A stretch of 64,000 nt of DNA, taken from Dyella terrae (GTDB lineage Bacteria; Pseudomonadota; Gammaproteobacteria; Xanthomonadales; Rhodanobacteraceae). The stretch covers positions 3,224,001-3,288,000 of the forward strand of contig NZ_CP089414.1 in NCBI RefSeq assembly GCF_022394535.1. The letters are read 5' to 3'. How positions within the stretch are numbered: the stretch's first letter is position 1; the number at the start of each line of letters is the position of its first letter. Position numbers and translations under genes: made by a program. Positions 9,582 through 18,742 of the stretch are shown here, in pieces. The notes beneath the pieces are model-generated. The model searched no databases and was not told the origin of the DNA. It was given only the letters and a program-made list of their open reading frames with translations.

Positions 9582-11140
9582 ATGCACTGGTCGCCGCCGC
9601 CGATGCGACGGACAGCCTGAGCGAGCACGAACTGCTACGGCAGACCGTGGGCGCGCGCGTCTACGACGTGGCACGTGAAACGTCGCTGGACGCTGCACCG
9701 CTGCTGTCCACGCGCCTGGGGCAACACGTACTGCTCAAGCGTGAAGATCAGCAACCGGTGTTCTCGTTCAAGTTGCGCGGCGCGTATAACCGCATGGCGC
9801 AGCTTGGCCCAGAGCAGCGGGCGCGCGGCGTCATCGCCGCCTCCGCCGGCAATCATGCGCAAGGCGTGGCGTTGGCGGCAGCGCGACTGGGCATACGCGC
9901 CGTTATCGTGATGCCGGTGACCGCACCGCAAGTGAAGGTTGACGCCGTGCGACGCTTTGGCGGTCCGCGAGTGGAGGTGGTACTGGCGGGCGATTCCTAC
10001 AGCGACGCGCAGGCGGCAGCCTCGCGCCTGCAGGCCGAACGCGGCTACACCTTTGTGCATCCCTTCGACGATGCTGCCGTGATTGCCGGGCAGGCCACGG
10101 TGGGCATGGAGATCCTGCGCCAGCATCCTGGTGCGCTGCACGCGATCTTCGTGCCGGTGGGTGGCGGCGGCCTGCTCGCCGGCGTGGCCGGCTACGTCAA
10201 GGCGCTGCGTCCGGAGATCAAGGTCATCGGCGTGCAGACCTGCGATTCCGATGCCATGGTGCAATCGCTGCAGGCGGGCGTGCCGGTGACGCTTCCGGAA
10301 GTCGGGCTGTTTGCCGACGGCACGGCGGTGAAGCGCGTGGGCGACCTGACCTTCGAGCTGTGCCAGCGCTATGTGGACGACATGGTGCGCGTGGATACCG
10401 ACGCCATCTGTGCCGCCATCCGTGACGTATTCCATGACACGCGCAGTGTGCCCGAACCGGCCGGCGCACTCGCCCTGGCGGGGCTCAAGCAGTACGTGGC
10501 GACACACGGCGCGTCGGAGCACCCGATGGTCGCCATTGTGTCCGGCGCGAACCTCAACTTTGATCGTCTGCGCTTTGTCGCTGAGCGCGCGGAAGTGGGC
10601 GAGCAGCGTGAGGCGGTGTTCGCCGTTACCATTCCCGAGGAACGCGGCAGCTTTCGGCGTTTCTGTGCCGCGCTGGATCAGCGCAGCATCACCGAATTCA
10701 ATTACCGCATCGGTAACGCCAGCGAGGCGCACATTTTCGTCGGCGTGCAAACCACGCACCGCGATGAGCGCGAGACGCTTATTGACGCGTTCCGCTCGCA
10801 CGGTTTCGGTGTGCTCGATCTCACCGACGACGAACTCGCCAAGTTGCATCTACGCCACATGATCGGTGGCAGCTCACCGCTGGCACGCGACGAACTGCTG
10901 TATCGCTTCGAGTTTCCCGAACGGCCGGGTGCACTCACGCGTTTCCTCAGCCACATGCACCCGGATTGGAATATCAGCCTGTTCCACTACCGCAATCAGG
11001 GCGCGGATTACGGACGCATCCTGGTCGGCATCCAGGTGCCACAGGACGAGCGCACACTGTTCCAGGCCTTCCTCGATACGCTGGGTTATCCCTTCCGCGA
11101 CGAGAGCGAGAATCCTGCGTATCGCCTGCTGCTGCGCTGA
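9578..11140 (+). CDS. ilvA: biosynthetic threonine dehydratase
   Basis: A 520-residue fold-type II PLP enzyme making 2-oxobutyrate from threonine, the first step to isoleucine. The PLP lysine is in FSFKLRGAYNRM near residue 64, the substrate loop is SAGNHAQGVALA near 90, and the phosphate-binding glycine loop is VGGGGLLAGVAG near 193. The C-terminal third (from about residue 340) holds two ACT-like regulatory modules: EERGSFRRFCAAL near 352 and FPERPGALTRFLSHM near 447. This full-length architecture marks the isoleucine-inhibited biosynthetic form. It is the last gene of the cluster. Confidence 0.95.
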   Translation: MNALVAAADATDSLSEHELLRQTVGARVYDVARETSLDAAPLLSTRLGQHVLLKREDQQPVFSFKLRGAYNRMAQLGPEQRARGVIAASAGNHAQGVALAAARLGIRAVIVMPVTAPQVKVDAVRRFGGPRVEVVLAGDSYSDAQAAASRLQAERGYTFVHPFDDAAVIAGQATVGMEILRQHPGALHAIFVPVGGGGLLAGVAGYVKALRPEIKVIGVQTCDSDAMVQSLQAGVPVTLPEVGLFADGTAVKRVGDLTFELCQRYVDDMVRVDTDAICAAIRDVFHDTRSVPEPAGALALAGLKQYVATHGASEHPMVAIVSGANLNFDRLRFVAERAEVGEQREAVFAVTIPEERGSFRRFCAALDQRSITEFNYRIGNASEAHIFVGVQTTHRDERETLIDAFRSHGFGVLDLTDDELAKLHLRHMIGGSSPLARDELLYRFEFPERPGALTRFLSHMHPDWNISLFHYRNQGADYGRILVGIQVPQDERTLFQAFLDTLGYPFRDESENPAYRLLLR

Positions 11141-11179
11141 GTGGCCTTATCGCGCACGCGAAAATCAGCGCACGCGTGC

Positions 11180-11884
11180 TTATTTATGACCATTGCTCGC
11201 CGGTGCGTCGTAGGGGCTCAAAGTGGCGTTCGGTGGTGGCGGTGGTGGCGTCACCATATGGAAATAGCCCGGTGGGATCTCGAACAGCGTGGCGGGTAAA
11301 TCCTGATAGGTCACGGCTTCCGCTTCCAAGGTATCCGTGATACCCGGAAAGCGTGGCGTCACACGCAGCACGACAGCATCCCGCGACAGGCACACCTCCA
11401 GCTGTTGCCGGAAATGCGGATACATACGTATGGCATTCCACAACTCGCAGGGTTGCCCGGCAACCGTTGTCGACCGCGCATACGAAACAAGCGTGATATC
11501 GATGAGCGGCTCCGTATCACCGTAAATCCGGTTGAAGTTGCGATTGGCAGGGTTGATGAGGTGGCCGACCTTGCCCGGTCGTGCATCCACTACCCAATAG
11601 GAGTCATCGAAACCGCCGAGCGGCATCCAGGGTCGGTGGTGATCCCTTGCCGCGTTCGGGAAATCGATGATGTAAGGCATACCGCCCTGTTTGATGCGCA
11701 GGCGAATCCAATAGGTTTCTTTGGGCGTGGTGCTCATGGTGGCGCGATACGTCACCGAAACATCGCGCGCTACAGCGGGCAATGGCCCAGGACGAAACCC
11801 ATACTCTGAAGACCGCTCACCGCCATCAGCGAACGCGACCACCGGCCAGATCAGGGCACAGACCCATACGCGTAACGAGAACAT
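11180..11884 (-). CDS. secreted protein of unknown function
   Basis: With the start at 11884 the 234-residue protein opens MFSLRVWVCALIWPVVAFAD, a good Sec signal peptide with cleavage after AFA. An alternative ATG at 11920 sits in a TGATG overlap with the upstream gene and would add 12 residues. The mature part is rich in beta-prone segments (VSVTYRATM, YWIRLRIKQGG, YWVVDARPGK) and ends in a run of eight prolines followed by a polar tail. It looks like a LolA/DUF4412-type periplasmic beta fold, but that is only an impression. Coupling to the WG-repeat gene suggests they act together. Confidence 0.7.
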   Translation of the reverse strand: MFSLRVWVCALIWPVVAFADGGERSSEYGFRPGPLPAVARDVSVTYRATMSTTPKETYWIRLRIKQGGMPYIIDFPNAARDHHRPWMPLGGFDDSYWVVDARPGKVGHLINPANRNFNRIYGDTEPLIDITLVSYARSTTVAGQPCELWNAIRMYPHFRQQLEVCLSRDAVVLRVTPRFPGITDTLEAEAVTYQDLPATLFEIPPGYFHMVTPPPPPPNATLSPYDAPASNGHK

Positions 11885-11919
11885 GCAGAAAAGCCCCTCA
11901 CGATCGTCGGGACGAAACA

Positions 11920-14265
11920 TCAGCCGTTGTTGGTCGGCTCGCTTGATCCGCTCGCTTTCCGGGCCCGCCGCACGCCCCATGCCGTCAGCACCGGCACGAT
12001 CAGGATGGCCAGACGACCCAGCAACCCCAGGATGTGCAGGTCGCGCTTTTCTTCCGCGCGTGCCATGCCTTGGATGATGAGATCTTCGGAAGCCTTCGTC
12101 TCCTCCGGTTTGGGCCCGGTGATGAAGCCTTCGAGGCCTAGCGCAGCGGTGGCGTCAGCCGTCTGATGATCCTCATAACGCGCACCCTGATCGAAATCGA
12201 TGCCTTGGGCGAGCGTGTTTAGTGGATTGCCGGTGACTGCCTGCTTCTGATCCTGATCGAACCCAGACAACGTGATCTGTAGCGCAACCGCATAGAGGCG
12301 ACCCAGCGTGACATTGTTCAATTCCGCGTGGCTGTCGTAGTGGTAGCCGCCGTTGGGGGAGCCCATGTCGGTGTAGCGGTAGCCCCAGTCCAGGCGGTGG
12401 TGTGCTGCATCCCACGCGGGCTTGGCAAGCCACTTCATGGACGTCATGTGCGCGCTACCAACGGGCGCGTGTATATCAAAGCGCGCACCGTAGTAGTTGA
12501 TGGTCTGTTCCAGCCGCTGCGTATCGAGCTGGACGCCTTCCGTGGGCACGTAACCTTGCTGTGCCACGACCATGCGTGCGATCCAGCTACCGTCTTCCGG
12601 TGCAACCAGCGCTACGGAAAGGCTGGCATCCGGTGAAGGGTCGTTTGGCAGCTTACGCACCGCCTCCGGCGACAGGTAACGGTAGCCCTTGGGCAAATCG
12701 AATGTCGCGGGCCCATCGAGTTTGATGGTGGCCGGACCGTGCTGCCACTCAACGCCGAGCGGAATGAGGATGTCGCCGGACGACGGGCCGAACTCGTAAC
12801 CGTTGCGCGTATCTTCTTCCTTCGCCAACTGCAGTTTTCGCTGCGCGGCTTCCAGCAACACGGCCTTCGCGCCATCGCTGAGAGCGGCCTGGCTCGATCC
12901 ATCGGATGATGCCTTGGCAGCGCAGGTATCGGCCACGTTGGCGGGCCAAATGGTCTCGCCTTTGGCGTTGTGCACGGCCTGAATGCCGCAGGCCTGGGGC
13001 TCGAGGCTAACGATGGACGCACCCTTGGCGTTCATCCATACCGTTCGTTGCGGGCTGTCATGCAGTGACGTGATTTCGGTGAACTGCATGACGTCGCCAT
13101 CCCTGGGCGTCTGCTCGGACCAAGACCACGGCGCCAAAGCGGAGTAGAACTCGAATGCGCTCATCGGCTTGCCGGCGTGGTCGATCAAGCCCCATCGGCC
13201 CAGGTCATCGGTCACTGCAGCGATGCCGCCATGGAAATCGCCGATGCTGTTTCCGGTCCGGCGCAACAGCTCCTTGCCATTGCGGTCGATCAGTACGTGT
13301 ACCTGATTGCCACTGTCGCCAGTGGATAGCAGAACCCATGCGCGACCTTCCGAAAAGGGCAGGCCACCGCTCCACTCCTTGCGCGGTGTCACGGCAACGT
13401 GACCGCTCTGGATGTCGAGCACGCCAGTTCGCCCCTCGGCATCCGTAAAGAAAGACAGACCTTCCGTAGGATCCTGGATTACCGCGCTATCGCCGGACAC
13501 GGCGAACAATTCGTAGCCTTGCGTATCCAGCAGCCGATAGTGATCGATCGTGTCGTGGTTCTTCGAGGTCGCCTCCAGCACGCGCCCCGGGCCAACAACG
13601 GTCAAGCCCATGCGCTCCGCGAATGGCATCACGAGCTTGCCGTGCGCATCGATAACGCCCAGCTGCGTGGCGCCGCCATTCACCGGCGATTCGCCCCGCT
13701 GCACCACCGCCAGCCCAAAGGCATAGGCGTCCACGTGCTCGTATTCCCCGAGCGGCACCACAAGATGGTTCTGCCGATCGATCACACCTATCTTCAAATC
13801 GCCGTCGACGGTGTTGCCGACCACCGCCAGCCCACCGGAGAAACCACCGGCTGTTTCATAGCTCGGCGGTATGACGAACTGGCCCTTGGTGTCGATGTAA
13901 CCGTATTGCTGGCCCTTGGCGTCTTGCGCGGCGGCCAATCCCTCATTGAAACGCCCGATGTCTTGTAGCGAGGTCTCGCTGATGGTCTTGCCGGCGGCGT
14001 CCAGCAGGTCGATCCGGTGAGATTCCCGCTCGGCCACCCAGATATCGCCATTGGCGTACAGCTCGCTATAGGCCGGCTGCACCGCCCAATTGCCTTGCCG
14101 ATCCACCAGGCCGCAGGCGCGGTACAGCGTTTCGGCGCAGACCGGTATCAACCGGGGCGACAGCGCGTTTTTCGGTTCGGACGGCGAGGTATCGGCATAG
14201 GCGACACCGGTGCAGGCAAGGAGCAAGGCAAGCGCCGGGCGGCGGAGGGTGATCGATGACTTCAT
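11920..14265 (-). CDS. WG-repeat protein with DUF2167-like C-terminal membrane domain
   Basis: A 781-residue protein with a signal peptide (MKSSITLRRPALALLLACTG, cleaved after AYA). Residues of about 45-390 contain WG-type beta repeats: GLVDRQGNWAVQPAYSEL, YGYIDTKGQFVIPPSYE, GVIDRQNHLVVPL, GVIDAHGKLVMPF, GLIDHAGKPMSAFE. From about residue 490 the sequence resembles DUF2167 (LDGPATFDLPKGYRYLSPEA, NYYGARFDIHAPVG, MKWLAKPAWDAAHHRLDWGY). A transmembrane helix near the C terminus (ILGLLGRLAILIVPVLTAWG) is followed by a basic tail. Most of the protein should face the periplasm, anchored in the inner membrane. The pairing of these two modules in one chain is unusual; function is unknown. Confidence 0.8.
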   Translation of the reverse strand: MKSSITLRRPALALLLACTGVAYADTSPSEPKNALSPRLIPVCAETLYRACGLVDRQGNWAVQPAYSELYANGDIWVAERESHRIDLLDAAGKTISETSLQDIGRFNEGLAAAQDAKGQQYGYIDTKGQFVIPPSYETAGGFSGGLAVVGNTVDGDLKIGVIDRQNHLVVPLGEYEHVDAYAFGLAVVQRGESPVNGGATQLGVIDAHGKLVMPFAERMGLTVVGPGRVLEATSKNHDTIDHYRLLDTQGYELFAVSGDSAVIQDPTEGLSFFTDAEGRTGVLDIQSGHVAVTPRKEWSGGLPFSEGRAWVLLSTGDSGNQVHVLIDRNGKELLRRTGNSIGDFHGGIAAVTDDLGRWGLIDHAGKPMSAFEFYSALAPWSWSEQTPRDGDVMQFTEITSLHDSPQRTVWMNAKGASIVSLEPQACGIQAVHNAKGETIWPANVADTCAAKASSDGSSQAALSDGAKAVLLEAAQRKLQLAKEEDTRNGYEFGPSSGDILIPLGVEWQHGPATIKLDGPATFDLPKGYRYLSPEAVRKLPNDPSPDASLSVALVAPEDGSWIARMVVAQQGYVPTEGVQLDTQRLEQTINYYGARFDIHAPVGSAHMTSMKWLAKPAWDAAHHRLDWGYRYTDMGSPNGGYHYDSHAELNNVTLGRLYAVALQITLSGFDQDQKQAVTGNPLNTLAQGIDFDQGARYEDHQTADATAALGLEGFITGPKPEETKASEDLIIQGMARAEEKRDLHILGLLGRLAILIVPVLTAWGVRRARKASGSSEPTNNG

Positions 14266-14473
14266 AGCGGCAATCCATGCGTGAGGGGCATCATGGAACG
14301 ATCACGCGAAGGATCCTGCGTGCATGACGCCCTTGTCTTCCAAGGTCGATGATGACTACGCCTGCCCCTATCAGACGCCGGCGTAGTGTAGAACGTTCAC
14401 CGCTTCGGCGCGCTGTCTCGATGCACGCGCGACTGAATAGAGCGCCGACGCCTTCACCCACGCGACGGCACGC

Positions 14474-14839
14474 TCAGGGCGCAACGTCGTCCACCACTTC
14501 CAGCTCGAACACGTGGTTGTCGTAGTCGCTGAAGTACAGCGCCGTGTCGTCGCGCGCCATCTGGTAATCCAACGCCAGCGCGTCCATGCGGCGCGCGCAG
14601 TCAAGCTGCTCCTGCTTGGTGACCGCAAAGGCGATGTGGTCGCCGTTGCGGGAGGCCGGCCCTTGCCCGCGGATCAGCGCAAACTCCAGCCCGGCCAGCG
14701 CAAGAATCACCTCCGGGTGTGAATCCTCCGGATCTTCCCCGCGCAGGACACGCGCATCCGGAAACACATCGGTCAGCAGGTGGGCGGTGCGGGTGGGATG
14801 GTTGACGATCAGGGCGATGTGGCTAAGGGCTTTGGGCAT
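14474..14839 (-). CDS. VOC (glyoxalase-like) family protein
   Basis: A 121-residue protein starting MPKALSHIALIVNHP at 14839, with the two beta-alpha-beta-beta-beta modules of the vicinal oxygen chelate superfamily. Candidate metal ligands are His near residue 8 (SHIALIV), His in GDHIAFAV near 68, and Glu in NHVFELEVVDD near 115, as in fosfomycin-resistance and glyoxalase-type enzymes. The substrate cannot be told from sequence. It stands alone, divergent from ubiA. Confidence 0.8.
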   Translation of the reverse strand: MPKALSHIALIVNHPTRTAHLLTDVFPDARVLRGEDPEDSHPEVILALAGLEFALIRGQGPASRNGDHIAFAVTKQEQLDCARRMDALALDYQMARDDTALYFSDYDNHVFELEVVDDVAP

Positions 14840-14963
14840 GGGTATCGTCCGCGCAGAAGCCCCGAGTGTAGGCCGCTCTGTGACGAGGTTGCGACAGCCT
14901 GCGCCATGCAAATCGGCCATACGTCACGCCACGTGCAAGGGTGGAGCACGGTAAACTTGGGAG

Positions 14964-15983
14964 ATGGCTCCTACCTCACGCAAGCGCCAGCGGCGCAATC
15001 TGCCGTCCACCAACACGCCGCGCCCGCGGCCCGGCGCTGCGCCATCGCGTACCGCGCAGCCGGCGGACAGCTCCACCCGCGCCACGCGCGTGCTCGATTG
15101 GTTACTGCAGAAGCTGCCCGAGGCGTACCGCACCAAGGCGCGTGATTACCTGGTGCTGACCCGTATGGATCGCCCCATCGGCGCCCTGCTGCTGCTGTGG
15201 CCCACATGGTGGGCGTTGTGGCTGGCCGCGTCGGATTTCCCGCCGGTGAAACTGCTGGTGATCTTTACGCTGGGCGTGTTTTTCATGCGCGCGGCCGGTT
15301 GCGCCATCAACGATTTCGCGGACCGCAAGCTGGACCCGCAGGTGGAACGCACCGCCGGCCGCCCCATCGCGGCGGGTCGGGTGACACCACGCGAAGCCTT
15401 GATCGTATTTGCCAGCCTGCTGGTGTGCTCGTTCATCCTGGTGCTGTTCACCAACCGGCTCACCATCGAACTGTCGTTTGCGGGCGCGGCGCTGGCCGCG
15501 ATCTACCCGTTCACCAAGCGCTACACGCACCTGCCGCAGGTGGTGCTGGGCGCAGCTTTCGGCTGGGCCATCCCGATGGCCTTTGCCGCCGTGATGAACA
15601 CCGTGCCGCCCGTGGGCTGGCTGTTGTTTATCGCCAACATCATCTGGTCGGTGGTCTACGACACCGAATACGCCCTGGTGGATCGCGACGACGACATCCA
15701 GGCCGGCGCCAAGTCCACCGCTATCCTGTTCGGCGATGCGGACCTGCCCATCCTGGGCATCCTGATGGCCACTTTTCTGTTGGCCATGCTGTTTGTGGGC
15801 CAGCGCGCCACGCTCGGCTGGCCATACTGGCTGGGCCTGCTGGCGGCCGCCGGCCTGTTTGGCTGGCAACTCTGGCGCATCCGCAGCCACGACCGCGCCG
15901 CCTGCCTATGGGCCTTCCGCAACAACAACTGGCTGGGCATGGCGGTGTGGATAGGCATCGTGCTGGCGCTGGCGTTCCGCTGA
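14964..15983 (+). CDS. ubiA: 4-hydroxybenzoate polyprenyltransferase
   Basis: An integral membrane prenyltransferase of ubiquinone synthesis, joining the polyprenyl chain to 4-hydroxybenzoate. The 339-residue protein has a long polar N-terminal extension of about 55 residues before the first conserved segment (YLVLTRMDRPIG). The two Asp-rich motifs are NDFADRKLD near residue 115 and YDTEYALVDRDDD near 232. About eight hydrophobic helices follow the UbiA pattern. An internal start near MDRPIG would remove conserved sequence, so the longer form is kept. Confidence 0.93.
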   Translation: MAPTSRKRQRRNLPSTNTPRPRPGAAPSRTAQPADSSTRATRVLDWLLQKLPEAYRTKARDYLVLTRMDRPIGALLLLWPTWWALWLAASDFPPVKLLVIFTLGVFFMRAAGCAINDFADRKLDPQVERTAGRPIAAGRVTPREALIVFASLLVCSFILVLFTNRLTIELSFAGAALAAIYPFTKRYTHLPQVVLGAAFGWAIPMAFAAVMNTVPPVGWLLFIANIIWSVVYDTEYALVDRDDDIQAGAKSTAILFGDADLPILGILMATFLLAMLFVGQRATLGWPYWLGLLAAAGLFGWQLWRIRSHDRAACLWAFRNNNWLGMAVWIGIVLALAFR

Positions 15984-16164
15984 GCACCCGGCCGCGTGCG
16001 TGACCGCGGTGTGAAGCCTGCGATTGCGCAGTCGCCTACACGCACTCGAAACACCTTCTGAAAATGTCGTCGATTACCCTGTCGATTCTTGCCAGGGTCG
16101 TTCGTCGTCAGGATGAGGACCGCCCAAGGCAGGTCCATTCATGCCATACGAAGGAGTTACCACG

Positions 16165-16593
16165 ATGCGATTTGTAGCCATGGTCCGCGCCAGCCGGGCC
16201 TCCGAAGCCGGCGACATGCCCAGCGAAAAACTGCTCACCGAGATGACCCGGTTCAACGAGGAACTGGTCAAGGCGGGCGTGCTGCTGGCCGGCGAAGGGC
16301 TGCACCCCAGCAAGAACGGCGCGCGCGTGCGCTACGAAGGTGACAAGCGCACCGTCATCGACGGCCCATTCGCCGAAACCAAGGAACTGATCGCCGGCTT
16401 CTGGCTGCTGCAGGTCGCTTCGCTGGAAGAAGCCATCGAATGGATGAAGCGCTGCCCTAATCCGTTTGAGGAAGGCGCTTCGGAGATCGAAATCCGTCGC
16501 GTGTTCGAAGCCGAAGATTTCGGCGAGGAGCTCACCCCCGAACTGCGCGAGCAGGAAGCGCAGCTACGCGCCAAGATGGCCGACAGTCACTAG
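16165..16593 (+). CDS. YciI-like DGPF-domain protein
   Basis: A 142-residue protein starting MRFVAMVRAS at 16165 behind AAGGAG (16150-16155). The DGPF signature is intact (VIDGPFAETKELIAGFWLLQV region near residue 70), and the ferredoxin-like YCII fold is predicted. Proteins of this type are routinely encoded beside ECF42 sigma factors, and such a gene follows at 17367. A large structured element begins three bases after its stop. The reaction, if any, is unknown. Confidence 0.88.
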   Translation: MRFVAMVRASRASEAGDMPSEKLLTEMTRFNEELVKAGVLLAGEGLHPSKNGARVRYEGDKRTVIDGPFAETKELIAGFWLLQVASLEEAIEWMKRCPNPFEEGASEIEIRRVFEAEDFGEELTPELREQEAQLRAKMADSH

Positions 16594-16596
16594 GAT

Positions 16597-16852
16597 CTGT
16601 TAGCGCCATTGGCGTGGCCCGCGCTGGGAGCTTTTTGTCCGCCAGACAAGGAAGAACGAAGGAATGTACGTCCGTACACGACCGAGTGATGACGCGGTAT
16701 GGCGGACAAAAAGACCCAGCCCGGAGGTTGCTTGTCCGTAGCCACCCGGCAGCAGCGCACGGCTTGACCTGGCAGCCAGCCAGGCCGGCGCCGCGCACTA
16801 CCACCGAGCGGCTACGGACAAGCAACGCGGGCTACGCCAATGGCGTTAACAG
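16597..16852 (+). repeat. 256-bp three-stem structured element
   Basis: Three nested inverted repeats give a cloverleaf-like fold. The closing stem pairs 16597-16623 with 16826-16852 (25 of 27 matching, ends CTGTTAGCGCC and GGCGTTAACAG). Arm 1 pairs 16624-16644 with 16700-16719 (CTTTTTGTCCGCCA and its complement). Arm 2 pairs 16727-16743 with 16810-16826 over 17 perfect bases. No credible reading frame lies inside. It sits within the DGPF/PhnB/sigma gene run. It may be a MITE-like insertion or encode a structured RNA; arm 1 resembles the repeat at 48024. Confidence 0.8.
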
Positions 16853-16883
16853 ACCCAATCATCGCTCCAAGGGAGACATCGTC

Positions 16884-17303
16884 ATGCTGATCCAGCCTTA
16901 CTTGTTCTTCGATGGCCGCTGCGAGGAAGCGCTTGCCTTCTATGGCCAGGCCATCGGTGCGCAAGTGCAGAATCTCGTCCGCTTCAAGGACAACCCCGAG
17001 CAACCGGACGACCAGCCCGCAGGGCCGCGTCCGCCGGATGGCGAAAAGATCATGCATGCATCGATGAAGATCGGGGAATCGCTGGTCAATGCGTCCGACG
17101 GTGATTGCCTCGGCAAACCCACGTTCCAGGGCTTTTCCCTAGTGATCAATGCGAAGGACGAAGCAGAAGCAAAGCGCTATTTCCACGCACTGGCTGACGG
17201 TGGCGGCGTCACCATGCCGTTGTCGAAAACCTTCTTCGCCTCCGCCTTCGGCATGTTGCACGACCGTTTTGGCGTGCACTGGATGGTGATGTCGCCGCCC
17301 TGA
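16884..17303 (+). CDS. PhnB-type VOC family protein
   Basis: A 139-residue protein starting MLIQPYLFFDGRCEEALAFY at 16884 after AAGGGA. It matches the PhnB/3-demethylubiquinone methyltransferase-like branch of the VOC superfamily (KIMHASMKIGESLVNASD near residue 54, DRFGVHWMV at the C terminus). It lies between the DGPF gene and the ECF42 sigma gene, where family members often occur. Function is unknown and the name PhnB does not imply phosphonate use. Confidence 0.85.
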   Translation: MLIQPYLFFDGRCEEALAFYGQAIGAQVQNLVRFKDNPEQPDDQPAGPRPPDGEKIMHASMKIGESLVNASDGDCLGKPTFQGFSLVINAKDEAEAKRYFHALADGGGVTMPLSKTFFASAFGMLHDRFGVHWMVMSPP

Positions 17304-17366
17304 TCCACGGCGGCATGGTGCGTGCGAACTTGCGCCGCAGGATGGGTGGTGCTGTGATCAGCGGCC

Positions 17367-18629
17367 ATGACCGCCACCGACATCCATCGCACCATCGACG
17401 CCGTCTGGCGCATGGAAGCCTCGCGCCTTATCGCCGGCCTTGCCCGCATCGTTCGCGATGTAGGCGTGGCCGAGGAGCTCGCGCAGGACGCGCTGGTGAC
17501 GGCGCTGGAGCAGTGGCCGACCACCGGTGTGCCGCGCAACCCCGGTGCGTGGTTGATGACCACGGCCAAACACCGCGCCATCGACCAGATGCGTCGCCGT
17601 GCCTTGCACCGGCGCAAGGAAGACGAACTGACGCGTGAGATCGAAGACCAGCTCGAACAATCCGTGGGAGACCCGGATGCCATGCTCGACAACCCGGTGG
17701 GTGATGACCTGCTCAGCCTGATCTTCACCGCGTGCCATCCGGTGCTATCCACCGAGGCGCGCGTAGCACTTACGCTGCGCATGCTCGGTGGCTTGACCAC
17801 CGTGGAAATTGCGCGCGCCTTTCTGGTGCCCGAGCCCACCGTCGCGCAACGCATTGTGCGCGCCAAGCGCACGCTCAGCGACGCGCAGGTGCCGTTTGAA
17901 GTGCCGCGCGGCGACGAGCTGGGGGTGCGACTCGCTTCCGTGCTGGAAGTGGTCTACCTGATCTTCAACGAAGGCTACGCCGCCACCTCCGGCGGTGATT
18001 GGATGCGCCCGCAATTGTGCGACGAAGCCATGCGCCTTGGCCGCGTGCTCGCCGGCTTGGCGCCTACCGAAGCAGAAGTGCATGGCCTAGTCGCGCTGAT
18101 GGAAATACAAGCGTCACGCACGGCTGCGCGGCAGGGACCGAATGGCGAACCCATCCTGCTGAACGACCAAAACCGCGCACGCTGGGATCAACTGCTGATA
18201 CGGCGCGGCCTTGCCTCGCTGCAACGCGCGGAAGCGCTGGGTGGTACTGCACGCCCGTATACCTTGCAGGCGGCCATTGCTGCCTGCCATGCGCGAGCCC
18301 TCACGCCAGAGGATACCGACTGGCCGCGCATCGCCGCGCTGTACGACGCACTGGCTCGCGCCATGCCCTCGCCCGTGGTCGCTCTCAATCGCGCGGTGGC
18401 GCATGCCCAGGCATTTGGCCCGGAAGTTGGCCTGTCGTTGGTGGATGCCCTGCGCAACGAGCCCCTGCTTCGCCATTACCACCTTCTGCCCAGCGTGCGC
18501 GGCGAGCTGCTGGGACGACTGGGCCGCCATGGCGAGGCACGCGAAGAACTCAAACGCGCCGCCTCACTCGCCCGCAACCTGCGAGAGCGCGAACTGCTGC
18601 TGCAGCGTGCCGCCAACGTACCGAGCTGA
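17367..18629 (+). CDS. ECF42-type RNA polymerase sigma factor with C-terminal extension
   Basis: A 420-residue sigma factor. Region 2 is at about residues 10-75 (RLIAGLARIVRDVGVAEEL, NPGAWLMTTAKHRAIDQMRR) and region 4 at about 115-170 (LTLRMLGGLTTVEIARAFLV, VAQRIVRAKRTL). The remaining 240 residues form the helical TPR-like domain typical of ECF42 (FNEGYAATSGGDWMRPQLC, VALNRAVAHAQAFGPEVGL). ECF42 members lack a classical anti-sigma partner and use this domain for control. The DGPF and PhnB genes just upstream are the expected targets or partners. Confidence 0.9.
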   Translation: MTATDIHRTIDAVWRMEASRLIAGLARIVRDVGVAEELAQDALVTALEQWPTTGVPRNPGAWLMTTAKHRAIDQMRRRALHRRKEDELTREIEDQLEQSVGDPDAMLDNPVGDDLLSLIFTACHPVLSTEARVALTLRMLGGLTTVEIARAFLVPEPTVAQRIVRAKRTLSDAQVPFEVPRGDELGVRLASVLEVVYLIFNEGYAATSGGDWMRPQLCDEAMRLGRVLAGLAPTEAEVHGLVALMEIQASRTAARQGPNGEPILLNDQNRARWDQLLIRRGLASLQRAEALGGTARPYTLQAAIAACHARALTPEDTDWPRIAALYDALARAMPSPVVALNRAVAHAQAFGPEVGLSLVDALRNEPLLRHYHLLPSVRGELLGRLGRHGEAREELKRAASLARNLRERELLLQRAANVPS

Positions 18630-18742
18630 TGACACGCACTGAAAGCTCTCATTTCGACGCCTTTCACGCAGTTCGGCACACGACCTTTTCACCGTGCTTC
18701 CTTCCACCCTTCTCCTTCCTTTAAATGCGTCCGAGCTGCGGC

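Noticed and set aside
16614..16883. N-terminal extension of the PhnB-type protein through the structured element
   Set aside because: The extension would translate the repeat; the family start and ribosome site are at 16884.
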